A DNA stretch of 64,000 nucleotides from contig NZ_AP023354.1 in the NCBI RefSeq assembly GCF_018324685.1, positions 4,340,001 to 4,404,000 of the forward strand, written 5' to 3'. A program made the translations under genes and the position numbers. Every line of letters begins with the position of its first letter. Within the stretch, counting starts at the first letter, position 1. Origin of the DNA: Actinocatenispora sera. GTDB taxonomy: Bacteria > Actinomycetota > Actinomycetes > Mycobacteriales > Micromonosporaceae. Positions 8,635 through 16,913 of this stretch are shown here, in pieces. Below the pieces are notes generated by a model. The model saw only the letters and a list, made by a program, of their open reading frames with translations. It ran no database searches and was not told the origin of the DNA.

Positions 8635-9411
8635 ATGAGCGACAGCGACGTGTGGATCGACGCGGACGGTGACGGCCAGGCCGACGACGTGACGGCCCAC
8701 TACGAGAGTGACGGCTCCGTGGAGTACACGGCCGACACGAACGGGGACGGTCAGACCGACTTCGTCGCGTACGACGAGAACGGCGACGGCATCGTCGAAT
8801 ACGCCGACTACGACCAGAACCACGACGGCAGCTTCGACGAGCGGATGGTCGACGAGAACGGCGACGGCTACCTGGACGACACCGCCAGCGGCGTCGACTT
8901 CAGCCACGACGACTCGTACGTCACCGGTGGGTCGGGCGGTGGCAGCGGCGACACCGGCGGCCACGACGGCGACGGTTCCGGTGCGGCGGCGCCGGGCGGT
9001 GCGGCGGCGCCGGGTGGCCCGTCCGCGCAGCCGCCAGCCGGTGGCTCCGGTGACGGCAGCGACTCGTCCACCTCGGGCGGTGACTCGACCTCCGGTGGCG
9101 GCTCGTCCTCCGGTGGCGACTCGTCGACCTCCGGTGGCGACTCGTCCGGCGGAGACCACGGCTCCGGCGGCCCGGCGTCGATCCCCGACCTCACCTCGGT
9201 GCCGGGCGCCGATGGGTCGGACGGCGGCGACTCCTCGGGCGGCGCGGACTCCTCCGGTGGCTCGTCCTCGACCGGCGACCAGTCCGGTTCGGACTCCACC
9301 GGCGGCTCCGGCGACGGATCGGACGGCGGCTCGGACGGTTCGGACCATGGCGGTCAGGACTACTCGGAGAGCTTCGGCGCGGTCGACGACTCCCCGTCCT
9401 ACGGCAACTGA
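8635..9411 (+). CDS. Acidic protein with five D-x-N/D-x-D-G calcium-binding-type repeats and Ser/Gly tail
   Basis: A 258-residue protein from ATG 8635, with AGGGGG 8 bases upstream. The first ~90 residues hold five spaced loops of dockerin/thrombospondin-3 type: DADGDGQADD, DTNGDGQTD, DENGDGIVE, DQNHDGSFDE and DENGDGYLDD. In known families such loops bind Ca2+. The remaining ~160 residues are low-complexity Gly/Ser/Asp/Thr and strongly acidic. No signal peptide is seen, so export would need a non-classical route, or it acts in the cytoplasm. It may be a calcium buffer or an intrinsically disordered matrix protein. Function is inferred only from the repeats. Confidence 0.78.
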   Translation: MSDSDVWIDADGDGQADDVTAHYESDGSVEYTADTNGDGQTDFVAYDENGDGIVEYADYDQNHDGSFDERMVDENGDGYLDDTASGVDFSHDDSYVTGGSGGGSGDTGGHDGDGSGAAAPGGAAAPGGPSAQPPAGGSGDGSDSSTSGGDSTSGGGSSSGGDSSTSGGDSSGGDHGSGGPASIPDLTSVPGADGSDGGDSSGGADSSGGSSSTGDQSGSDSTGGSGDGSDGGSDGSDHGGQDYSESFGAVDDSPSYGN

Positions 9412-9418
9412 GTCACAT

Positions 9419-9452
9419 CGTTCGGCGGCCCTTGCCCCGGGGTCGCCGAACG
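9419..9452. terminator. Hairpin between Ca-binding-repeat gene and crcB
   Basis: CGTTCGGCG (9419-9427) pairs with CGCCGAACG (9444-9452), with a 16-base loop. It sits between convergent genes and could end both transcripts. Confidence 0.6.
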
Positions 9453-9511
9453 CCTTCCCCGTGCCCGGGGCCGCCGCCCGGCGGCCCCACCACGGCTTCG
9501 CGGTCGGCTGG

Positions 9512-9880
9512 CTATCCCCAGATCGCGGTGGCGGCGGCGAAGCCCGCGAACGCGGCGCCGAGCCCCCCGGCCAGGCTCGCCACCACGTTGAGCACCGCGA
9601 GGCTGCGGCCGCCGGTGGACAGCAGCCGCAGCGTCTCGTAGCTGAACGTCGAGTAGGTCGTCAGCGCGCCGCACAGGCCGGTGCCCAGCAGCGCCGTGAC
9701 CCCGGGCGAGATCGCCCCCGCGCCGCCGACGACCAGGCCGAGCAGGAACGAGCCGAGCATGTTCACCGTGAACGTGCCCCACGGAAACACCGAGTCGTGC
9801 CGGGACTGCACGCAGCGGTCGACCAGATAGCGCGCCGGGGCACCCACGGCAGCGCCGATCGCGATCAGGACCAGTGTCAT
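9512..9880 (-). CDS. crcB: Fluoride ion channel CrcB/Fluc, second copy
   Basis: A 122-residue membrane protein of four helices. Family motifs present are GAAVGAPARY, NMLGSFLLG and the pore motif GLCGALTTYSTF. Fluc channels are dual-topology dimers that export toxic fluoride. Two adjacent, divergent copies are usual in actinomycetes, where they form a heterodimer of opposite topology. The start ATG 9880 overlaps the stop of the first copy by four bases, so the two are coupled. Length is normal. Confidence 0.92.
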   Translation of the reverse strand: MTLVLIAIGAAVGAPARYLVDRCVQSRHDSVFPWGTFTVNMLGSFLLGLVVGGAGAISPGVTALLGTGLCGALTTYSTFSYETLRLLSTGGRSLAVLNVVASLAGGLGAAFAGFAAATAIWG

Positions 9881-10449
9881 GCCCGCCGCCCCCCGCGCCG
9901 GGCCACGGTACGGGCCACCAGCGTCCCGGCCAGGGTGGCGAGCACCGCGCCGGCGAGGGTTGCGACCAGGTAGAGCAGGGCGATCCGGGCCGCACCCGCG
10001 GCGACCAGTTGCTGGGTGTCCACGATGGACGTCGAGAAGGTGGTGTAACCGCCCAGTACGCCCACTCCGAAAAAGGGCCGGATCAGCGGATGCGCCGGTA
10101 GCACCTCGGCGATCAGCACCATCAGCAGGCCGATCAGGAACGCACCGGACACGTTGGCCAGAAACGTCGACCAGGGGAATCCGGTGCGGGCGTGCGGTAT
10201 CGCGACGGACAGCCCGTAGCGCCCGAACGCGCCGAGCACGCCACCGGCGGCGATCGTGCCCAGCAGTACCGCGGGGTGGTGGCGCAGTTCCTGACGCTGC
10301 TGCGGGACGTGCAGGTCGATGTCCGGGTCGGTGGCGAGCGGCGGTCCCGGGTTGCCGGTCGCGCTCTGGGGTACCGGCTCGCCAGCGGGACCGGTCGTAC
10401 CCTGCGCCGACGCGTGCTCGTCCATCGCGGCGCCGTGGCCGTGTGACAT
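9877..10449 (-). CDS. crcB: Fluoride ion channel CrcB/Fluc, first copy, with N-terminal extension
   Basis: A 190-residue protein. A hydrophilic N-terminal extension of about 60 residues (His/Asp/Gln/Pro-rich) precedes the four-helix Fluc domain, with motifs GGVLGAFGRYG, NVSGAFLIG and GVLGGYTTFST. ATG 10449 has an AGGAG site 8-12 bases upstream; ATG 10425 is an alternative start. The extension is longer than in most Fluc proteins and its role is unknown. It is coupled to the second crcB copy by a 4-bp overlap. I looked for a fluoride riboswitch in the leader and could not support one. Confidence 0.9.
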   Translation of the reverse strand: MSHGHGAAMDEHASAQGTTGPAGEPVPQSATGNPGPPLATDPDIDLHVPQQRQELRHHPAVLLGTIAAGGVLGAFGRYGLSVAIPHARTGFPWSTFLANVSGAFLIGLLMVLIAEVLPAHPLIRPFFGVGVLGGYTTFSTSIVDTQQLVAAGAARIALLYLVATLAGAVLATLAGTLVARTVARRGGRRA

Positions 10450-10658
10450 CTGTGGGCTCCTCGCCTCGCCTACCGGGCATGCTGCGCACCTGGTAGGGAC
10501 CGTTGGCGACCGGGTGGTGCGGTTCTCCGGCCGATGCCGGACGGCGGGCCCCACCGCCGATGGGCCCAGGATATCCGGCCGGTGACCGCCATCGCCGCGA
10601 TCACCGGAGCGAGAAACCTCACGGCCCGGCCGGGAGACTGACGCCGGGCGCGGCGTCC

Positions 10659-10689
10659 GTCCGGGCGGGGCAAACCGCCCCACCCGGAC
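10659..10689 (-). terminator. Intrinsic-type hairpin after serA
   Basis: 13-base arms (10659-10671 and 10677-10689) around a 5-base loop. They are complementary on the reverse strand with one G-U pair, and imperfect on the forward strand. This supports a terminator read in the serA direction, 7 bases after its stop. Confidence 0.7.
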
Positions 10690-10695
10690 CGCAGG

Positions 10696-11928
10696 TCAGT
10701 CGAGCGCGCGGAGCCGGATCGTCTCCGGCATCGCGGACAGCCCGGCCAGCACCTCCGCGCTGCTGCGGGACCCGATGTCGGTGATCACGTAGCCGATCTC
10801 GCCGCGGGTACCGAGCAGCTGGCCGTCGACGTTGACGTGGTGCTCGCCGAGCAGACCGTTGATCTTCGCCAGCACGCCGGGCACGTTGCGGTGCACGTGC
10901 ACCAGCCGTCGCGCGCCGGGCCGCTCGCCGAGGTCCAGCTGCGGGAAGTTGACGCTCATCGCGGTCGCGCCGGCCTCGATGAAGTCGCGGAACTTGCCGG
11001 CCACGAACTGGCCGATGTCCTGCTGCGCCTCCTCGGTGGAGCCGCCGATGTGCGGGGTGAGGATCACGTTCGGCAGGCCCTGCAGCTCGGAGACGAACTC
11101 GTCGCCGCGGCCCTTCGGTTCGGTCGGGAACACGTCGATCGCGGCGCCGGCCAGGTGTCCCGACGTGATGTTGTCGCGCAGGGCCAGGTGGTCGACCACG
11201 AACCCGCGGGACAGGTTGAGAAACAGGCTGCCGGGCCGCATCCGGGCGAACTCGTCGGCGCCGAACATGCCGCTGTTGCCGGGCCGGCCGTCCACGTGCA
11301 GGGTGACCACGTCGACCTCGCTGAGCAGCTCGTCCAGCGAGCCGCAGCGGCGCGCGTTGCCGAGCGCCAACTTGTCGGCGGTGTCGTAGAAGTACACCGA
11401 CATGCCGAGGTTCTCGGCCAGCACGGACAGCTGGGTACCGATGTTGCCGTAGCCGACGATGCCGAGCCGGCGGCCGCGCACCTCGTGCGCGCCGGACGCC
11501 GACTTGTCCCAGACGCCGGCGTGCAGGCTCGCGTTCTTCTCGGTCAGCCGCCGGGTCAGCGCGATGATCTCGGACAGCGCGATCTCGACCACGCTGCGGG
11601 TGTTGGAGAACGGCGCGTTGAAGACAGCGACGCCGCGTGCAGCGGCGGCCGGCAGGTCGATCTGGTTGGTACCGATGCAGAACGCGCCGACCGCGAGCAG
11701 GTCCGGTGCGGCGTCCAGCACCTGCTCGGTGACCTGCGTCTTGGAGCGGATCCCGAGCAGCTGCACGCCGCCCAGCCGGCTCGCCAGCTCGTCGGAGTCC
11801 AGCGCGCGTCCCAGGGTCTCCACCTGGTAGCCGGCCTTTTCCAGCCGGCTCTGCGCGTCGGGATGAATGCCCTCCAACAGCAGGGCACGGACGGGTTGCT
11901 GGGTGGCGTTGTCGATGACCACGAGCAT
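10696..11928 (-). CDS. serA: D-3-phosphoglycerate dehydrogenase
   Basis: It oxidises 3-phosphoglycerate to 3-phosphohydroxypyruvate, the first step of serine synthesis. The 410-residue protein matches the E. coli-type short SerA in length. The NAD-binding motif GIVGYGNIGTQ lies near residue 155, the catalytic His region is PHIGGSTEEAQ near residue 295, and a C-terminal ACT domain (from about residue 335) includes HVHRNVPGVLAKINGLLG, the serine feedback site in relatives. ATG 11928 with GAAAGG upstream is chosen over longer in-frame extensions. It is a single gene with its own terminator and upstream spacer. Confidence 0.93.
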   Translation of the reverse strand: MLVVIDNATQQPVRALLLEGIHPDAQSRLEKAGYQVETLGRALDSDELASRLGGVQLLGIRSKTQVTEQVLDAAPDLLAVGAFCIGTNQIDLPAAAARGVAVFNAPFSNTRSVVEIALSEIIALTRRLTEKNASLHAGVWDKSASGAHEVRGRRLGIVGYGNIGTQLSVLAENLGMSVYFYDTADKLALGNARRCGSLDELLSEVDVVTLHVDGRPGNSGMFGADEFARMRPGSLFLNLSRGFVVDHLALRDNITSGHLAGAAIDVFPTEPKGRGDEFVSELQGLPNVILTPHIGGSTEEAQQDIGQFVAGKFRDFIEAGATAMSVNFPQLDLGERPGARRLVHVHRNVPGVLAKINGLLGEHHVNVDGQLLGTRGEIGYVITDIGSRSSAEVLAGLSAMPETIRLRALD

Positions 11929-12164
11929 CCTTTCTCGCTCGAGCGGTGGCCGTGCGTCGCTGCTCGGCATCCGGGCCGGCGACGCGGCCGACGGCCCGGG
12001 CTGATGCACCCAGCCTAGAGACCCCGCCGGGGTGCTCGACCACACCGGGTGGCCGGTACCACGATGCAGTCGTCACACCAGCCCCACCACCCGCCGGTCG
12101 ATCAAGGGATCGGCGCAGTCTCTCCTGGGCGAACGTGCGGCGATGCCTTGATCGACATCGGGGG

Positions 12165-13457
12165 TCAGGCGATCGAGAGGCCCAGCGCGGCGGCTCGGCG
12201 GCGGGCGACCCGGCTGGCCAGCGCGAGCGCCCCGACGCCGCACAGCGCGCCGATCGCGAGGCAGCCGAGCCAGGTCGCCGCCGGGCCGAGCGTGCCGTAG
12301 ACGAACGTACCGGCGGTCGGGCCGGTGAGGCTCGCGGCCGACCACCCCCAGCCGAACATCGCCTGGTACCGGCCGCGCGCCTGGGCCGGGGCCAGGTCGG
12401 CGACCAGCGCCGCGGTGAAGCCGGCGGTACCCACCTCGCCGATCGTCCACACCACCACGACCAGGCAGTACTGCCAGGCGGTGTGCGCGAGGCCGGTGAG
12501 CGCCATGCCGCCGCCGACCAGCGCCCAGGACACGGCGAGTACCTTCATCCGGTCGAACCGGGCCAGCCAGGTGGTCAGTACCGGCTGCAGCACGACGATC
12601 ACGATGCCGTTGATCGCCGCGGCGGTCCCGTAGACGGTCGCGGGCAGGCCGTGGTCCCTGATCGCCAGCGGGATCGCCACCTGCGCCTGGTTGTACAGAG
12701 TCGCGTAGGCGAGGGTGAGCAGCACCAGCGCCACCAGCAGCGGGTCGCGCAGCGCGGTGCGGTACCCGGCCCGGTCGGCCCCGGTGGCCGGCTTCGGCCG
12801 GCCCGCGGTGCCGCGCGGGATGCCGACCGCGATGATCACCGCGAACGCCAGCCCGGTGCCCGCGTCGACGGCGAACAGCAGCCAGTACCCGTGCTCGGCG
12901 AGGAAGCCGGCGAGCAGGCTCGCCACCGCGAAGCCGAGGTTCACCGCCCAGAACAGCAGCCCGTACGCCTTGGCCCGGGCCGCGGGCGGCACCACGTCGG
13001 CGACCAGTGCCGAGGACGCCGGCCGGTACAGCTCGCTGACCGAGCCGAGCAGCGCGGCCGCGGCGATCATCGCCGGCAGCGGGTGCACCGCGCCGAGCAG
13101 GACCAGCGCACCGCTGGTCGCCACCAGCCCGGTCAGCAGCGTGAACCGGCGGCCGACCCGGTCGGCGAGCAGCCCGCCGAGCGGCTGGGACACCAGCGAA
13201 CCGACGCCGCGCGCGGCCAGTACCGCGCCGATCTGGCCGGCCGACAGCCCCTGCGCACCGAGGTAGAGCACCAGGAACGCGGCGACCATGCCGCCGATCC
13301 GGTTCACCAGCTGCCCGCCGAACAGGATCCAGAAGGTACGGGGCAGCCCGCCGAGGTGGGTGTGCATCTCGGTGGCGAGGCGGGAGCGGCGCTGGGTCGG
13401 GATGGTGGCGGTACCGGTGTCGGGGCGGGAGCGTTGGTCGGTGCTGTGCGGAGTCAC
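12165..13457 (-). CDS. MFS transporter
   Basis: A 430-residue, 12-helix major facilitator protein with the loop 2-3 signature GGLLADRVGRRFT (near residue 93). A hydrophilic N-terminal tail of about 40 residues precedes helix 1. It resembles drug or metabolite exporters of the DHA1/YajR-like type; the substrate cannot be read. It is divergent from an ArsR-type regulator, with a shared 75-base gap containing an operator-like dyad, so it is probably that regulator's target. Confidence 0.85.
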   Translation of the reverse strand: MTPHSTDQRSRPDTGTATIPTQRRSRLATEMHTHLGGLPRTFWILFGGQLVNRIGGMVAAFLVLYLGAQGLSAGQIGAVLAARGVGSLVSQPLGGLLADRVGRRFTLLTGLVATSGALVLLGAVHPLPAMIAAAALLGSVSELYRPASSALVADVVPPAARAKAYGLLFWAVNLGFAVASLLAGFLAEHGYWLLFAVDAGTGLAFAVIIAVGIPRGTAGRPKPATGADRAGYRTALRDPLLVALVLLTLAYATLYNQAQVAIPLAIRDHGLPATVYGTAAAINGIVIVVLQPVLTTWLARFDRMKVLAVSWALVGGGMALTGLAHTAWQYCLVVVVWTIGEVGTAGFTAALVADLAPAQARGRYQAMFGWGWSAASLTGPTAGTFVYGTLGPAATWLGCLAIGALCGVGALALASRVARRRAAALGLSIA

Positions 13458-13495
13458 GCGGGTAACTGTCGTTGACCGCGTTCGCTCCTTTCCAG

Positions 13496-13517
13496 AGATT
13501 TAGACTGAGCTGAATCT
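13496..13517. promoter_or_regulatory. Operator-like dyad between MFS and ArsR-type genes
   Basis: AGATTTAG (13496-13503) and CTGAATCT (13510-13517) are inverted copies with seven of eight positions matching. The site lies in the short divergent promoter region, an AT-rich island, and is a good candidate for the ArsR-type regulator. Confidence 0.55.
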
Positions 13518-13532
13518 GCGATCGGGGGCATC

Positions 13533-14516
13533 GTGCTGGAGCTGGCCTTCTCCACCGAAGACGTGCTGCGCATCCGGTTCGCGTTCTCGCCGCTGTGGGA
13601 GGCGGTGGTGAGCGTTCGTGCGCTGCGTCACCCGGCCGACCGGGCGCTGCACCTGCCGTGGATCCGGCGGGCCCGGCGCGCGCTGTTCGCCGCCCGCGTC
13701 GACATCGGGCCGTTGCTGGACCTGGTGCCCACGCCGACCCACTACATCCCGGACTTCCTCACCCCGCCGCCGACCACCCCGGTGCCGGATTTCGCCGCCG
13801 AACTCGCTGCGGTCCGGGCGATCGCGCCGGAGGAGGTGCGCGCCGGGCTGCAGCGGCTAGGTACCGCGGCCGGTCCGTTCGCCGCCCGGCTGGCCGACGA
13901 CCCGGCGTCGGGGCTCGCCGAGCTGACCGACACCGTCACCGCGTACTGGGAGGTCGCGCTCGCACCGGACTGGCCGCGGGTGCGCGGCCTGCTGGAGGGC
14001 GAGATCGCCTACCGGGCCCGCCGGCTCGCCGAGGGCGGCGCGTACCTGCTGTTCGGCGACCTGCACGAGCGGGTCAGCTTCGCCGACGACCGGCTGTACG
14101 TGCGGCACACGCACTGGCACACCTCCCGCAGCCTGGACGGGTCGGGGCTGGTCCTGGTCCCGTCGGTGTTCGCCTGGCCCAGCGTGTACACGATCAGCCA
14201 GCGGCCCTGGCAGCCCACCCTGCTGTACCCGCCCCGCGGCATCGCCACGGTGTGGGAGACCGGGACCGCGGCCGGCCCGGAGGCGCTCGGCGCCGTCCTC
14301 GGCCGCGCGCGGGCGCGGCTGCTGGCCGAACTGGTCGCGCCGGCGTCCACCACCGAACTCGCCCGCCGTACCGGCCTGACCCCCGGCGCGGTCTCCCAGC
14401 AGCTCACCCTGCTGCGGTCGGCCGGCCTGGTCGCCGCGCACCGGGCCGGCCGGGTGGTCCTCTACGCCCGCACCGAAACCGCCGACGCGCTGCTCGCGGT
14501 GTCCGCGTCGCGCTGA
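13533..14516 (+). CDS. ArsR-family regulator with N-terminal DUF5937-like domain
   Basis: A 327-residue protein from GTG 13533 (GGGGG upstream). The first ~240 residues match the DUF5937-type sensor found in actinomycete ArsR proteins. The C-terminal ~75 residues hold a winged helix: TTELARRTGLTPGAVSQQLT is the recognition helix-turn-helix, followed by a wing ending VVLYARTE. It has no CxC metal motif, so it probably senses a small molecule. It is divergent from the MFS exporter and likely represses it through the dyad at 13496-13517. Confidence 0.85.
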   Translation: MLELAFSTEDVLRIRFAFSPLWEAVVSVRALRHPADRALHLPWIRRARRALFAARVDIGPLLDLVPTPTHYIPDFLTPPPTTPVPDFAAELAAVRAIAPEEVRAGLQRLGTAAGPFAARLADDPASGLAELTDTVTAYWEVALAPDWPRVRGLLEGEIAYRARRLAEGGAYLLFGDLHERVSFADDRLYVRHTHWHTSRSLDGSGLVLVPSVFAWPSVYTISQRPWQPTLLYPPRGIATVWETGTAAGPEALGAVLGRARARLLAELVAPASTTELARRTGLTPGAVSQQLTLLRSAGLVAAHRAGRVVLYARTETADALLAVSASR

Positions 14517-14538
14517 CGCGCGGACCTGCGGTGGTCGG

Positions 14539-15351
14539 TCAGGCCGGGGTCAGCTCCGGGCTGTGCGCGGTGCCGAGTACCCGGCCGAGCGTGCGGCGGC
14601 CGATCGCCAGTACCAGCCGGGTCGGCAGGAACCGGATGCCCTGCATCAGCCCGTTCGCCGCGCCGGGCACCACGGTGTGCCGGCCGCGCCGGTACCCGTC
14701 GAGCGCCGCCCGCGCCACCTGCGCCGGGGTGCGCAGCTGCCCGATCTCCGGCTGTGGGGTCCCGAGCCGGACGGCGAACCCGGTGCGTACCGGCCCGGGG
14801 CAGACCACGGTGACCCGGATGCCGGCAGACCGGTACTCGGCCCACAGCGCCCGGCTGAAGGACAGCACGAAGGACTTCGCCGCCGCGTAGACCGCCATGT
14901 ACGGGGCTGGCTGGAAGGCGGCGGTGGACGCGACGTTGAGGACGCCGCCCGAACCGCGCCGGACCATGTCGGGCAGGAACGCGTGGGTCAGGTCGACGAG
15001 CGCGCAGACGTCGAGGGCGAGTTCGGTGCGGGTGCGGGAGGCGGGGATCTCGGCGAAACGGCCGGCGCTCGCCATGCCGGCATTGTTGACGAGCAGATCG
15101 ATCCGGACGCCGCGGCGGTCGAGCTCGGTGCGCAGCGCCTCGGCGGCGCCCGGCGCGGTCAGGTCGGTGCTCACCACCTCGGTCCGGACGCCGTGCTCGG
15201 CGCGCAGCTGCTCGGCGAGGGCGGTGAGCCGCTCGGTCGAGCGGGCAACGAGGACCAGGTGGGCGCCGCGGGCGGCCAGCTGCTCGGCGAGGGCCGCACC
15301 GATGCCGCCGGACGCGCCGGTGACGAGCGCCGTCGTACCTCGGTATTCCAT
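14539..15351 (-). CDS. Short-chain dehydrogenase/reductase (SDR)
   Basis: A 270-residue NAD(P)-dependent oxidoreductase of classical SDR type. The cofactor motif TGASGGIG lies at residues ~11-18, NNAG near residue 88, the catalytic Ser is in the NVASTAAF stretch, and YAAAK carries the Tyr and Lys. Later stretches VVCPGPVRTGF fit the family. The substrate is unknown. It is divergent from a MarR gene with a perfect 21-bp palindrome between them, starting 12 bases from its own ATG, so it is very likely MarR-regulated. Confidence 0.88.
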   Translation of the reverse strand: MEYRGTTALVTGASGGIGAALAEQLAARGAHLVLVARSTERLTALAEQLRAEHGVRTEVVSTDLTAPGAAEALRTELDRRGVRIDLLVNNAGMASAGRFAEIPASRTRTELALDVCALVDLTHAFLPDMVRRGSGGVLNVASTAAFQPAPYMAVYAAAKSFVLSFSRALWAEYRSAGIRVTVVCPGPVRTGFAVRLGTPQPEIGQLRTPAQVARAALDGYRRGRHTVVPGAANGLMQGIRFLPTRLVLAIGRRTLGRVLGTAHSPELTPA

Positions 15352-15362
15352 CAGAGCTCCAA

Positions 15363-15383
15363 ATCGTCAGCAGTGCTGACGAT
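15363..15383. promoter_or_regulatory. Perfect 21-bp palindromic operator between SDR and MarR genes
   Basis: Ten-base arms ATCGTCAGCA and TGCTGACGAT around a central G, without mismatch. It lies 11 bases upstream of the SDR start and 43 bases before the MarR start. Size and symmetry fit a MarR dimer site. Confidence 0.75.
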
Positions 15384-15426
15384 CAGCCTACCTGCTCGAG
15401 CGGGGCGGGCGGAATAAGCTGGACGC

Positions 15427-15903
15427 ATGTCGATCAGCGCGCCGTCCGATGCCGAGGCCGACCTGCTCGGGCGTACCGGGTTCCGGCTCGTGGAGCTGGG
15501 CAAGGTGGCCATGGCGATGGCCGACGCCGCGCTCGCCGAACATCGACTCAGCGGCCGGCACCTGCGGGTGCTGACCCTCGCCGCCGCCGGCGTGCCGTCC
15601 CAGCAGGGGATGTCCGCACGGTCCGGCATCGACCGCACCACGATCGTGTCGATCCTCGACGACCTGGAGCGGGCCGGATACGTCCGGCGCCGGCGCGATC
15701 CGGCCGACCGCCGTCGCCACCTGGTCGAGCTCACCGACCGCGGCGCCGGCGCGCTGCGCACGGCCGCGGACGTGCTCGACCGGGCGGAGGAGGACCTCCT
15801 CGGTCACCTGTCCGCCGCGGACCGCGACCGGCTCGGCCGTACCGTCGAGAAGATCCTCGACGGCCCCGGTGCGGGCCGCGCGCTGCCGGTGGTGGACTGC
15901 TGA
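15427..15903 (+). CDS. MarR-family transcriptional regulator
   Basis: A 158-residue winged-helix protein. The recognition region reads MSARSGIDRTTIVSILDDLE (about residues 61-80), followed by the wing RRRRDPADRRRHLVELTDRG, both typical of MarR. It likely represses itself and the divergent SDR through the 21-bp palindrome at 15363-15383. Its ligand is unknown. Confidence 0.9.
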   Translation: MSISAPSDAEADLLGRTGFRLVELGKVAMAMADAALAEHRLSGRHLRVLTLAAAGVPSQQGMSARSGIDRTTIVSILDDLERAGYVRRRRDPADRRRHLVELTDRGAGALRTAADVLDRAEEDLLGHLSAADRDRLGRTVEKILDGPGAGRALPVVDC

Positions 15904-15909
15904 GCCGGG

Positions 15910-16695
15910 TCAGCCGGTGACGCCGGCGATCGACGGGAGTTCGGGGACGAGCCAGTAGCCGCCGACGAGCAGGCAGCCGGCGGCGACCAGGAAGAACACC
16001 ACGACCCAGACGATGCCCGGTACGCCGGTGAGGCGGTGCAGCTGGTCGGCGTCGGAGCTGGGTGCCTGCCGGCGCGACCGCTTGGTCTGCAGCTCGAAGA
16101 TCGGCCGCAGCCCGCCGAGCAGCAGGAACCAGGTGATCAGGTACGCGGCGGCGGCCTGCACCGTCGGCGAGGCGAACCAGGAGATGACGAACAGCGCCAC
16201 GCCGGTGACCACGACGGTGAGTACCCCGTACGCGTTGCGGATCATGATCAGCATCGCGAGCAGCAGCAACAGGGTCAGCCACAGCAGCGCGGTGAGGCGG
16301 TCCGCGGTGACCATCGCCGCCGCGCCGAGGCCCAGCAGCGACGGCGCTATGTAGCCGGCGAGGCCGGTGAACACCATGCCCGGGCCGGTCGGCTTGCCCA
16401 CCGACACGGTGACTCCGGAGGTGTCGGAGTGCAGCCGGATGCCGGTCAGTCGGCGCCCGGACAGCAGCGCGATCAGGGCGTGGCCACCCTCGTGCGCGAT
16501 CGTGATCGCGTTGCGGGCCACCCGCCAGACCGGGCCGTACCCGACGACGAGCAGCGTGATGACGCCGGTGACCAGCACCAACGCCAGCGGCGCCGTCGGC
16601 TGGGTGCCGATGACCTGATGCCAGACCTCGCTGATCGTCGAGCCGTGCACGGGGCCGCCTCTCTCGCCGGTGAGCCGAGACCGTGATGGTGCCAT
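15910..16695 (-). CDS. M50B-family membrane zinc metallopeptidase
   Basis: A 261-residue polytopic membrane protein. The zinc-binding motif HEGGH (near residue 69) is in the first helix pair. Several further hydrophobic segments follow, and LLLGGLRPIFEL may supply the third ligand region. M50B proteins are site-2-type intramembrane proteases, but few have known substrates. The first ~17 residues are polar; a GTG at 16647 is an alternative start. Its end lies seven bases from the convergent marR gene. Confidence 0.82.
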   Translation of the reverse strand: MAPSRSRLTGERGGPVHGSTISEVWHQVIGTQPTAPLALVLVTGVITLLVVGYGPVWRVARNAITIAHEGGHALIALLSGRRLTGIRLHSDTSGVTVSVGKPTGPGMVFTGLAGYIAPSLLGLGAAAMVTADRLTALLWLTLLLLLAMLIMIRNAYGVLTVVVTGVALFVISWFASPTVQAAAAYLITWFLLLGGLRPIFELQTKRSRRQAPSSDADQLHRLTGVPGIVWVVVFFLVAAGCLLVGGYWLVPELPSIAGVTG

Positions 16696-16783
16696 GCGCG
16701 TCCCACCCGGCCGGTCACGGCGCCGGCATCACGCCGTACCGTGCCGCCGCCACGCCGCACGGTCGCGGGAGCCGGTCGATACC

Positions 16784-16806
16784 GTGAAGTTCGGTGCGAA
16801 CTTCAC
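16784..16806. promoter_or_regulatory. Perfect 23-bp palindrome upstream of the Tat-exported protein
   Basis: Ten-base arms GTGAAGTTCG and CGAACTTCAC flank GTG. A degenerate third half-site (GTAAGTTTGCGA) follows at 16808-16819. It lies 108 bases before the chosen start of the exported protein and 89 bases from the M50B start. No regulator gene adjoins, so the binding protein is encoded elsewhere. Confidence 0.6.
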
Positions 16807-16913
16807 GTGTAAGTTTGCGAGATTGAGCTCCACGTACCGTTGATTTCCGTTCGTGCCGCGGTCATGCTGTGCCTGCCGCGTATCGGACGCGGCAGGTGGA
16901 TGGGAGGTCAGGC

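Noticed and set aside
10450-10690. Fluoride riboswitch upstream of the crcB pair
   Set aside because: The leader contains GGCGATGG and CCTACC, which occur in the crcB motif, but they are not in the right order and spacing and no pseudoknot partner could be paired.
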